DNA of 64,000 bases from Streptomyces sp. NBC_01445 (GTDB lineage Bacteria; Actinomycetota; Actinomycetes; Streptomycetales; Streptomycetaceae): NCBI RefSeq assembly GCF_035918235.1, contig NZ_CP109485.1:7107001-7171000 (forward strand). Direction: 5' to 3'. Of this stretch, positions 1 to 11,372 are shown piece by piece. How positions within the stretch are numbered: the stretch's first letter is position 1; every line of letters starts with the position of its first letter. The notes beneath the pieces were generated by a model. That model worked only from the letters and a program-made list of their open reading frames with translations. It had not been told where the DNA came from and ran no database searches. The translations under genes were made by a program, and so were the position numbers.

Positions 1-4455
<4,455 letters not shown>

Positions 4456-4468
4456 CCGGAAGGAAGGC

Positions 4469-4520
4469 CGGACGCCCGGCACGGCAGGGGTGTGACGAGC
4501 CCTGCCGTGCCGGGCGTCCG
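4469..4520. terminator. Bidirectional terminator between pullulanase and GNAT gene
   Basis: Perfect inverted repeat with 21-bp arms (4469-4489 and 4500-4520) and a 10-nt loop. It lies between two convergent genes, 13 bp after one stop codon and 2 bp from the other, so it probably ends transcription from both sides. Confidence 0.85.
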
Positions 4521-4522
4521 CG

Positions 4523-5041
4523 TCAGCCGACCCGCTTCTCCATGAGCGTCACCGCGTACTTGCTGCCGCCCGCACCCGACTTGAACGGCTGCTCGCCCAC
4601 CACCGCGTAGCCCGCGCGCTCGTAGTAGGCCCGCAGCCGGGGGTTCGTCGACACACAGTCCAGGCGGCACAGGTCACGGCCCGCGGCGGCGACCCGCTCC
4701 TCGGCGTGCGCGAGCAGCGCGCGGCCCGTACCGGGCGGAGCGCCGCGCCGCACCATGAGGCGGTGCACATAGCCGGCCTCGGGCGGCCGGGCACCCCACG
4801 CGGGCTCGTCGTCCCACCACAGCTCGTACGCGCCGGCCCCTTCGGAGAGCGCGTCGGCGGCGAACCAGACCTCGCCCTCCTTGATCCGGAGGCGGAAGTG
4901 GTCCTCGGTCTTCTCGCCGGGCTGCCACTGGTCGATGCCCTGCTCCACCATCCAGCGCGCCGCCCCGTCGTACAGGGCGACGAGCGCGGCGAGGTCGTCG
5001 GGTCCGTCGGCTGCCCTGCGGAACGTGAGTGGCGGCGTCAT
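4523..5041 (-). CDS. GNAT family N-acetyltransferase
   Basis: A 172-residue acetyltransferase-like protein that would transfer an acetyl group from acetyl-CoA to an unknown small-molecule or protein amine. The core contains the GNAT motif A region (RLMVRRGAPPGTGRALLAHA, with the pyrophosphate-binding loop) and the later LDCVSTNPRLRAYYERAGY segment that packs against CoA. ATG 5041 is chosen because it lies 4 bp after the TetR stop; the longer ORF would overlap TetR by about 40 nt. It is the last gene of the four-gene minus-strand cluster. Substrate not predictable. Confidence 0.8.
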   Translation of the reverse strand: MTPPLTFRRAADGPDDLAALVALYDGAARWMVEQGIDQWQPGEKTEDHFRLRIKEGEVWFAADALSEGAGAYELWWDDEPAWGARPPEAGYVHRLMVRRGAPPGTGRALLAHAEERVAAAGRDLCRLDCVSTNPRLRAYYERAGYAVVGEQPFKSGAGGSKYAVTLMEKRVG

Positions 5042-5045
5042 GGAG

Positions 5046-5756
5046 TCAGGATCCCGAAGGGGCGGGAGCGGGCGCGAGCGCGACAAGCCGGGCGATGAGG
5101 TCGCCGAACGTCCCGTCGGCGGGCTCGTCCGCCAGGATGTGGCGCAGCAGCCCCGCCATCTCCTCGTCGTACGCGGCGCTCACCGCGGCGAGCGCCGCGA
5201 AGTCGTGCACGAGCTGCGCCTCCAGCTCACGGCGCGGGATGCACCGCCCGTCCAGCCAGATCAGCGCCGTGGACTCGGCGAGCGAGATCCACGAGCGCAC
5301 CACCAGCTCGAGGCGGGGCGGCGGGTCGGTGACGCCGAGGTGCGCGAGGATCTGGACGTACGCGGCCTGCCGGACCGAGTCGATGAGCGCGTTCGTCGTC
5401 GACGAGCCGACGGCGGGGCCGCCCCGCATCAGCGCCGAGAAGCCGGGCCCGTGCTCGTCCACGAAGTCGAAGAACCGCCCCATGACCCGGACGAGCCGGG
5501 CTCCGAGCGGACCCTCCTGCGGCTCCACGAAGCGCTGCCCGAGATCGTCTGCCGCGCGCGTCAACGCCGCCTCGTACAGGCTGAGTTTGCCCGGGAAGTA
5601 GTGGTAGACCAGCGGCCGGGAAATGCCCGCGGCCGCGGCTATCTCGTCGATGGAGACGTCGTCGGGGGAGCGGTGGCTGAACAGTTCGAGTGCGACCCCG
5701 ATCAACTGCTGCCGACGCTCCTCGACTCCCATCCTGCGGCGCACCCCGGTTGTCAT
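5046..5756 (-). CDS. TetR/AcrR family transcriptional regulator
   Basis: A 236-residue regulator. Residues 11-60 form the TetR DNA-binding domain, with the helix-turn-helix around DEIAAAAGISRPLVYHYFPG; the rest is a helical ligand-binding domain with no recognisable effector signature. It lies 56 bp downstream of the reductase gene on the same strand, so it may be part of that operon and control it. A 16-bp dyad directly before the first gene of the cluster (7812-7827) is the best operator candidate in view. GNAT follows 4 bp later. Confidence 0.9.
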   Translation of the reverse strand: MTTGVRRRMGVEERRQQLIGVALELFSHRSPDDVSIDEIAAAAGISRPLVYHYFPGKLSLYEAALTRAADDLGQRFVEPQEGPLGARLVRVMGRFFDFVDEHGPGFSALMRGGPAVGSSTTNALIDSVRQAAYVQILAHLGVTDPPPRLELVVRSWISLAESTALIWLDGRCIPRRELEAQLVHDFAALAAVSAAYDEEMAGLLRHILADEPADGTFGDLIARLVALAPAPAPSGS

Positions 5757-5812
5757 ACGAACACCCTACCGAGCAATTCCGGCCCCGTGCGGGGCCGGTC
5801 CGCGCGAGCCGG

Positions 5813-6889
5813 TCACAGGTCGAGCACGAGCCGCTCCCCGCGCGCCCGGGAGACACAGATCAGCATCGAGTCGTCACGCTCCGAGTCCGTGAGCAGCTCG
5901 TCCCTGTGGTCGATCTCGCCCTCCAGGACCCGCTGTTGGCACGTCCCGCAGAACCCCTGCTCGCAGGAGTACGACACACTCGGCACCTCGGCGCGCACCG
6001 CCGCGAGCACCGAAGTGCCCGCCGGTACGGGGACGGTGCGGCCGGTGCGCCGCAGTTCGACCTCGAACGGCCCGTTGCCGTCGGCCGACGTGTGCGGGGC
6101 GAACCGTTCGAGATGCAGCTCGCAGTGGCCGGGAAGCGCCGCGGCCACGGCCTCCATCAGCCCCTCCGGCCCACAGCAGTAGACCGCGGTGTCCGGCGCC
6201 GACTCCGCGAGCAGGCCCGTCAGATCGGGGCGCCCCTCCTCGTCCTCGGCGACGACGCGCACCCTGCCCCGCTCGCCGCCGAGCTTCTCCGCCTCCTCCA
6301 GGAACGGCATCGACGCGCGCGTGCGGCCCGCGTACAGCAGCCGCCAGTCCGCGCCCCGGGCTTCGAGGGCCCGCAGCATCGGCAGGACCGGCGTGATGCC
6401 GATGCCGCCCGCGACGAACACGTACGACGGGGCGCCGGCGGTGAGGGGGAAGCGGTTGCGCGGGCCGCGCACCTCGACCTCCGACCCCTCCTGCAGCTGC
6501 TCGTGCACCTCGCGCGAGCCGCCCCTGCCGTCCTCGATGAGCCGCGTCGCCACGGTGTACGACGAGGTGTCCTCGGGGTCGCCGCACAGCGAGTACTGCC
6601 GGATCAGCCCCGACGGCAGGACGAGGTCGAGATGCGCGCCCGGCTCCCAGGCGGGCAGGTCCTGCCCCTCGAGGCGCAGTTGGACGACACCGTCGGCGAC
6701 GGACTCGTGCCGCGTGACGAGGAGCCGCAGAGCACGCGCGCGCGGACGGCCCGAGATCGGCTCGTCGAGCGCGGGCATCGGCCACAGGGGGGACGCCTGG
6801 ATGCGGCGGCGCAGGGCGCGGCGCGCGAGCAGGGCGGAGCCGGTGACGAGCAGGACGGTACGCAGCCGTGGGGTGCGGAGGCGGGGCAT
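5813..6889 (-). CDS. Ferredoxin reductase-like flavoprotein with C-terminal 2Fe-2S domain
   Basis: A 358-residue electron-transfer protein of the phthalate dioxygenase reductase/vanillate demethylase reductase type: it would pass electrons from NAD(P)H through flavin to a plant-type 2Fe-2S cluster and on to an oxygenase. Visible are a short hydrophobic N-terminal segment, the flavin-binding RQYSLCGDP, the nucleotide-binding VFVAGGIGITPVLPM, and the cluster motif CEQGFCGTC with a distant C in MLICVSR. ATG 6889 is chosen because the preceding gene stops at 6892, giving a 2-bp gap; the open frame continues upstream to 7405 only as a shadow. The context argues that the partner is the PF10118 protein. 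Confidence 0.9.
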   Translation of the reverse strand: MPRLRTPRLRTVLLVTGSALLARRALRRRIQASPLWPMPALDEPISGRPRARALRLLVTRHESVADGVVQLRLEGQDLPAWEPGAHLDLVLPSGLIRQYSLCGDPEDTSSYTVATRLIEDGRGGSREVHEQLQEGSEVEVRGPRNRFPLTAGAPSYVFVAGGIGITPVLPMLRALEARGADWRLLYAGRTRASMPFLEEAEKLGGERGRVRVVAEDEEGRPDLTGLLAESAPDTAVYCCGPEGLMEAVAAALPGHCELHLERFAPHTSADGNGPFEVELRRTGRTVPVPAGTSVLAAVRAEVPSVSYSCEQGFCGTCQQRVLEGEIDHRDELLTDSERDDSMLICVSRARGERLVLDL

Positions 6890-6891
6890 GG

Positions 6892-7809
6892 TCAGACGGC
6901 TCCGTTCGAGGTCCGGGCTTCCGCCGCCGTCGCGGCGGGGGAGGTGGCCAGATAGGCGACCGCCTGCGCGGTGCTGCCCTCCTGGGAGGGGTGGTAGGAG
7001 CGGCTGAGATAGCGCGGGATGGACTTCACCATGGCGGCCGTGGAGGGCAGGACGCCCCGCTTCCCGCCCTGGTAGAACTCCTTGAACGACGCCTTGCCGT
7101 CGAGCACCGTCGGGTCGTTCTCCATGAAGAAGCGCGCCCCTCGCTGCCACAGGAACATCAGAGCCGAGAACGCGAGCGCCCAGGTCCGCACCCGGCGCCG
7201 GTAGCCGCCGTCGACGTGCTCGAACAGCTCGAAGGCGACCGAGCGGTGCTCGACCTCCTCCGCGCCGTGCCAGCGCAGCAGGTCCAGCATCGTGGGGTCC
7301 GCGCCCTTGCGGTCCAGCTCGTCCGCGTTGAGCACCCAGTCGCCGAGGAACGCCGTGTAGTGCTCGATCGCGGCGATGAGCGCGACCCGCTCCATCAGCC
7401 ACCACTCGCGCGCCCGCCCCGGCGGCAGCGTCCGGTCACCGAGCAGCTTCTCGAAGAACCAGTCGACCTGCGCGGTGTACGGGGTCGGGTCGAGACCCTG
7501 CTCCTTGAGGTGCGGCAGCACCTCGTCGTGGGCCTGCGAGTGCATGGCCTCCTGGCCGATGAACCCGATCACGTCCTCGCGGAGCCGGTCGTCGCGGATG
7601 TACGGCAGGACCTGCTTGTAGACGTGCACGAACCAGCGCTCTCCGGCGGGCAGCAGGAGATGCAGCACGTTGATCGTGTGCGTGGTGAACGGGTCGTCCG
7701 GGATCCAGTGCAGCGGGGTCCTGTCCCAGGAGAAGGAGACCCTGCGTGCCTTGAGCGCGACGCGCTCGTCAGCGACGGGCCGCGGTGCCCGGCTCTGCGT
7801 ATTAGACAT
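6892..7809 (-). CDS. PF10118-family predicted metal-dependent hydrolase (possible di-iron enzyme)
   Basis: A 305-residue soluble helical protein of the family named 'metal-dependent hydrolase' (PF10118). Seen in the sequence: GQEAMHSQAH and AEEVEHRSVA, two ExxH motifs on predicted helices, with further conserved-looking Glu/His at LPAGERWFVH and ERVALIAAIEH. This E, ExxH, E, ExxH layout is that of ferritin-like di-iron proteins. The immediate downstream gene encodes a flavin/2Fe-2S reductase, so I infer a redox (oxygenase or desaturase-like) role rather than hydrolysis. ATG 7809 is preferred to the upstream start at 7845, which runs through the probable operator. First gene of the operon. Confidence 0.8.
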   Translation of the reverse strand: MSNTQSRAPRPVADERVALKARRVSFSWDRTPLHWIPDDPFTTHTINVLHLLLPAGERWFVHVYKQVLPYIRDDRLREDVIGFIGQEAMHSQAHDEVLPHLKEQGLDPTPYTAQVDWFFEKLLGDRTLPPGRAREWWLMERVALIAAIEHYTAFLGDWVLNADELDRKGADPTMLDLLRWHGAEEVEHRSVAFELFEHVDGGYRRRVRTWALAFSALMFLWQRGARFFMENDPTVLDGKASFKEFYQGGKRGVLPSTAAMVKSIPRYLSRSYHPSQEGSTAQAVAYLATSPAATAAEARTSNGAV

Positions 7810-7811
7810 GG

Positions 7812-7827
7812 CGTCAATGTACTGACG
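7812..7827. promoter_or_regulatory. Dyad, candidate TetR operator
   Basis: CGTCA-ATGTAC-TGACG, a perfect 5-bp inverted repeat around a 6-bp centre, begins 3 bp before the ATG of the PF10118 gene. The size fits TetR-family operators, and the cluster carries its own TetR gene. The position suggests a very short leader or leaderless transcript. Inference only. Confidence 0.45.
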
Positions 7828-7908
7828 GGTAGGGGGCGGGTACACCCCTCGTGCACCGATTTCTTTACGGAGGTGTCAGCAAGGGGTGTCCGCTGGGGCG
7901 CCGGGGGT

Positions 7909-9834
7909 TCAGCGCAGGGCGCCCACCTCGCGGCCCGTCGCCGTGCGGCCGGTCAGCTTCGTCCTGGCCCCCTGCCGGGTGGGCGCGGCGAGGACGTTGT
8001 CCGTGGCGCGGGCGCCGCCCGACGACGCGATCGACGTGACCTGCTTGCTCGCGGCGGCCACCACGTACCAGGTGCCGCCCCGCGACTTCCACAGCACGCC
8101 CGCGAGGACCAGCGGGTCCCGGCTGCCGCAGGCCGGGGTCCCCTCCGACTTCGCGGCGACCGCCGCCGTCGTCCCGCCGGGCGCCGTGAACAGGGCCAGC
8201 GTCCGCGCTCCGCCGCCCCGCCAGGTGTCGGCCCGCGCGCACGCCCAGTCCGCCGCGCCGCTGCCCTCGGGGAGCCGCTGGCGCGCGTACGCCCAGGAGT
8301 TGACGGTGCGCACGCCGTGCGAGCGTACGGAGGTGAGAGAGCACGCCGAGTGCTGCCAGTCGGCCGCGACCGCCTCGCGCGGCGCGCCGGGGCGGCCCGC
8401 CGTGAGATGCGCGGGCACGAGCTCGCCGAGGTCGGTGGAGAGGCGGGTGCCCGCGTCGTCCCGCAGGGCGAGCGCGTTCCACGACGCGCAGTCGCGGGCG
8501 AGCGCGGGGCTGGCGAACGGGGCCGTCACGCCGTCGGGGGCGCGGTCGAGCGGCATCGGCGCCGCCGACGGACTCAGCAGGTTCCGCACGGCGGCGCTCC
8601 GCACCCAGGGTGCGGTCAGATAGCGGACGTTGCCGTCGGCCCGGTCCACGACCAGGGCGCCGGCCTCCGGGCCCGTGGCGCCGTCCGCCCGTGCGAAGTC
8701 GAGCGCGGCGCCGCTCGTGCCGTCCTTCGGCTCCGCGTACCGCACGATGCGAAGACCGTCGTAGAACAGCACGATCCGGGCCTGGTCGACCTCGCCCGCG
8801 TACAGCAGCTGCGGGGGTCCGGGCGGGGCGCCGGCCTGGGTGCCCGGTGTCGCGGAGACCTGGACGGAGCCGCCCGGCCGCGCCCAGACCGCGAGGGCGC
8901 GCCGCAGCAGCGGCCGGTCGGCGGTCAGGGTGCCGCGCGCGGGCCACACCGAGAAGTCCGTACGGGCCGACGTCTGCCACGCCGTGGGCGGGACCCTCGT
9001 CAACTTGCCGGGATCCAGGGCGGCCAGGCCCGCCGGGTTCTGCGCGTACGCGGGCGCCGCGGCCCCCTCGGGGCCCCAGCCGCCGCCCGGCAGGCCGAGC
9101 AGCGCCCCGCACACCAGCGTCGCCGCGGCTGCCGCGATCACGGCCTTCACATGCTGCCTGCGCCGCATGAGGTCCGGCGGCCTGGCCTGGAGCGAGCACG
9201 GGTCGAACTCCGTCGACTCCAGGAGCGCGAGCGCGTCCTTCCCCGCCGGCATGGTCACGCCGTCCGCCTCGGCGAGCGCCGCGTCCGGGTCCTCGGCACC
9301 GGCCGCGCCCAGCATGTTCCGTACGGCGCTGTCGTCGAGCCGTTCGAGGCCGCGCAGGACGAACGCGGCGCGGCCGGGGCCGCTGAGCGCGGACAGCCCC
9401 TGGTCCAGGGCCAGTTCATCGGCCCCGCCCGAGCGCGGGAAGAGCCGCAGACCCCACACCTGGGGAAGCAGCGGAGGCAGTTGGGAGCGCCGGGGCCAGG
9501 CCCTGCGCCGCAGCGGGCGGCCGGCGTCGAGCGCGGTGCGCAGGACCCGGAGCCGTACGAAGCCGTAGCCCGGATCGCCGTTGCGCCCCTCGGCGGTGCG
9601 GGGCGCCGGGACGGCCGCCGCGTCGGCCGAGGCACGGGCGCGCGGCAGGGCGCGCTGGGTCAGGGAGTGCGCCGTGAGCACCCGGCGGTTGCGGCCGAGG
9701 CTGGGCGGGAGCACCAGGTAGGCGAGCCGGACGAGCCGCGGGTAGTGCTCGACGAGAGCGGCCTCGGCCTGCTCCACGTCGACGACCGGACCGGGACGGG
9801 GGACGACATCCTGTGACTGCACCTTCGACTGCAC
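7909..9834 (-). CDS. Membrane-anchored protein with sigma-factor-like N-terminal region
   Basis: A 641-residue protein of unknown function. Residues 20-65 (EHYPRLVRLAYLVLPP and following) read like region 2 of ECF sigma factors, and 147-180 (LSALSGPGRAAFVLRGLERL) like region 4. A single hydrophobic segment at about 230-250 is followed by about 390 residues that should face outward; they contain scattered cysteines and no domain I recognise. GTG start at 9834. Sigma-like segments lacking most polar contacts suggest a degenerate regulator or an adaptor, but this is inference; it could also be only a membrane protein with chance similarity. It is transcribed alone, 43 bp after the TPR gene. Confidence 0.7.
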   Translation of the reverse strand: MQSKVQSQDVVPRPGPVVDVEQAEAALVEHYPRLVRLAYLVLPPSLGRNRRVLTAHSLTQRALPRARASADAAAVPAPRTAEGRNGDPGYGFVRLRVLRTALDAGRPLRRRAWPRRSQLPPLLPQVWGLRLFPRSGGADELALDQGLSALSGPGRAAFVLRGLERLDDSAVRNMLGAAGAEDPDAALAEADGVTMPAGKDALALLESTEFDPCSLQARPPDLMRRRQHVKAVIAAAAATLVCGALLGLPGGGWGPEGAAAPAYAQNPAGLAALDPGKLTRVPPTAWQTSARTDFSVWPARGTLTADRPLLRRALAVWARPGGSVQVSATPGTQAGAPPGPPQLLYAGEVDQARIVLFYDGLRIVRYAEPKDGTSGAALDFARADGATGPEAGALVVDRADGNVRYLTAPWVRSAAVRNLLSPSAAPMPLDRAPDGVTAPFASPALARDCASWNALALRDDAGTRLSTDLGELVPAHLTAGRPGAPREAVAADWQHSACSLTSVRSHGVRTVNSWAYARQRLPEGSGAADWACARADTWRGGGARTLALFTAPGGTTAAVAAKSEGTPACGSRDPLVLAGVLWKSRGGTWYVVAAASKQVTSIASSGGARATDNVLAAPTRQGARTKLTGRTATGREVGALR

Positions 9835-9877
9835 GTTCAGCTGAACGAGCGAATCGTCAGATGGTCACTTCACGGTG

Positions 9878-10390
9878 TCACACCGGCTCCGGCTCCGCTT
9901 CGACCAGCAGGCGGGCGTAATTCGCCATCGACCTCTGGTATCGGGGCAGATGGGGCGCCAGCGCGCCGAGGGCCAGCGACAGGCCCTCGCGGTCCCGGCC
10001 CAGGCTGGACAGGCACAACGCCAGCGTGGCGCGCACGGCGTCGTCCAACTCGTCGGAGGGCGCGTCGAGTTCGGGCGTGAGAAGGGCCACGCCTTCCTCG
10101 GGTCGGCCGATGTTGCGCAGGGAGCTGGAGAGCTGGATCTTCGCGCGGCGGCCCCGGTAGCCGGACAGGCCGAGCTTCAGGGCCTCCTGGTACAGCGGCA
10201 CGGCCCGGTCCGAGTGGCCGGTCGAGTCGAAGGCGCTGCCGCGCTCGAACGGGCCGACCGGGCTGCCGTCCGGCAGTTCGGCGACGAGGTCGTCGATGAC
10301 GGCGCGGAAGTCGCCCGCGGTGGACTCGTCGTAGTCGTCGATGCTCGCCCACGCCGCGGTCAGGCGTACTTCCCAGTCTTCGCTGCTCAT
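9878..10390 (-). CDS. Small tetratricopeptide-repeat protein
   Basis: A 170-residue cytoplasmic protein built of helical TPR-like units (GSAFDSTGHSDRAVPLYQEA at about 50-70, then SSSLRNIGRPEEGVALL and ALCLSSLGRDREGLSLAL). Such proteins act as protein-protein scaffolds; no enzymatic motif is seen. ATG 10390 is chosen for the ribosome-binding site AAGGTGA about 5 bp upstream; the longer frame to 10468 adds a low-quality N-terminus. Known in Streptomyces genomes as a TPR_5-type hypothetical protein. Partner unknown. Confidence 0.8.
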   Translation of the reverse strand: MSSEDWEVRLTAAWASIDDYDESTAGDFRAVIDDLVAELPDGSPVGPFERGSAFDSTGHSDRAVPLYQEALKLGLSGYRGRRAKIQLSSSLRNIGRPEEGVALLTPELDAPSDELDDAVRATLALCLSSLGRDREGLSLALGALAPHLPRYQRSMANYARLLVEAEPEPV

Positions 10391-10495
10391 CGGGTCACCT
10401 TGGCACGGATGTGCCCACGCGGCACAGGGGTTTCGCCGAGACCACGCGTCCCCGGGGTCCCATGCCACCCGCGCCCCGAGCCCTCGCCCCCCGCG

Positions 10496-11296
10496 TCACC
10501 CGGCCGTCAGCCGCTTCCGGATCCGCTCCACCGCCTCGTCCGGCACCTCGAGCCCCTCGCGCACGTACGTCTCGAAGTCCCCGTACTGCACCGCCACCTC
10601 GTCCTGCGCGGCGTGCAGGTACGACGCCCGTACGCCGATCAGCGCGAGCGCGATCTCCGGGTCGCCGCCCTGCGCGGTGAACCCCTCGACGAGCGGCGCG
10701 AAGGCCTCCCGTACCGCCGAGTTGACCGACAGGTACTCCGTCTCCAGGGCCGCCTGGTCCGCGCCGAGGAGCGTCAGAACGACCGTCGCGGCCCAGCCGG
10801 TGCGGTCCTTGCCCGCGGTGCAGTGGAAGAGCAGCGGGCCCGCGTCGGGGTCGGCCAGTTCGGTCAGGAGCGTGCGGTAGGCGGCCCGCGCGGACTTCGT
10901 GGAGACGAGGGCGCGGTAGGTGTCGGCGAAGAGCGACTCGGCGCGCCCGCCGCCGAGCTTCTCGTCGGCGAGCGCCGGGTCGGACAGGACATGCTTGAGC
11001 TGCGCGGCGGCGGGCGCGGCCCCGGTCTGGGCGATCTTGTCGGCGAGCGCGTCCGCGACCAGGACCTGGACGCCGTCGGGGACGTGGTCGGGGTAGGAGG
11101 CGCGCTCGCCGTTGGTGCGGAAGTCGACGATCGTGCGGATGCCGAGCGCGGTGAACGCCGGATCGTTCGCGGGGTCGAGCCGGTCGAGCTGCCCGGACCG
11201 CAGGGCGAGGCCCGGGCGTACGGTGCGTCCGCCGGGCAGCGGGATCCCGCCGAGGTCACGGAGGTTGGCGACGGTGGTGGCGGGGATCGGGGGCAT
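10496..11296 (-). CDS. Tyrosine-protein phosphatase (PF13350 type)
   Basis: A 266-residue Cys-based phosphatase related to bacterial tyrosine/lipid phosphatases. It begins with NLRDLGGIPLPGG, the usual opening of the family, and carries the P-loop HCTAGKDRTG with nucleophile C159; the general acid region is VDFRTNGE. It should dephosphorylate phosphotyrosine or phosphoinositide-like substrates in the cytoplasm. ATG 11296 is preferred over GTG 11335 because GGAGT sits 8 bp upstream. No partner kinase is in the window. Confidence 0.9.
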   Translation of the reverse strand: MPPIPATTVANLRDLGGIPLPGGRTVRPGLALRSGQLDRLDPANDPAFTALGIRTIVDFRTNGERASYPDHVPDGVQVLVADALADKIAQTGAAPAAAQLKHVLSDPALADEKLGGGRAESLFADTYRALVSTKSARAAYRTLLTELADPDAGPLLFHCTAGKDRTGWAATVVLTLLGADQAALETEYLSVNSAVREAFAPLVEGFTAQGGDPEIALALIGVRASYLHAAQDEVAVQYGDFETYVREGLEVPDEAVERIRKRLTAG

Positions 11297-11372
11297 CGGC
11301 GGGACTCCAGATGTCACAGCCGTGACCGGATTCACGGCTTATGTCCCGCCCATTCTGGCCCAGGGCCCGCTG

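Noticed and set aside
5042..5086. Upstream start giving a 187-residue GNAT protein
   Set aside because: It would overlap the TetR gene by about 40 nt and adds residues without family similarity.
6868..9816. 982-codon plus-strand frame
   Set aside because: It is antisense to the reductase, PF10118 and membrane protein genes and has repetitive Arg/Ala/Gly composition with no recognisable domain.
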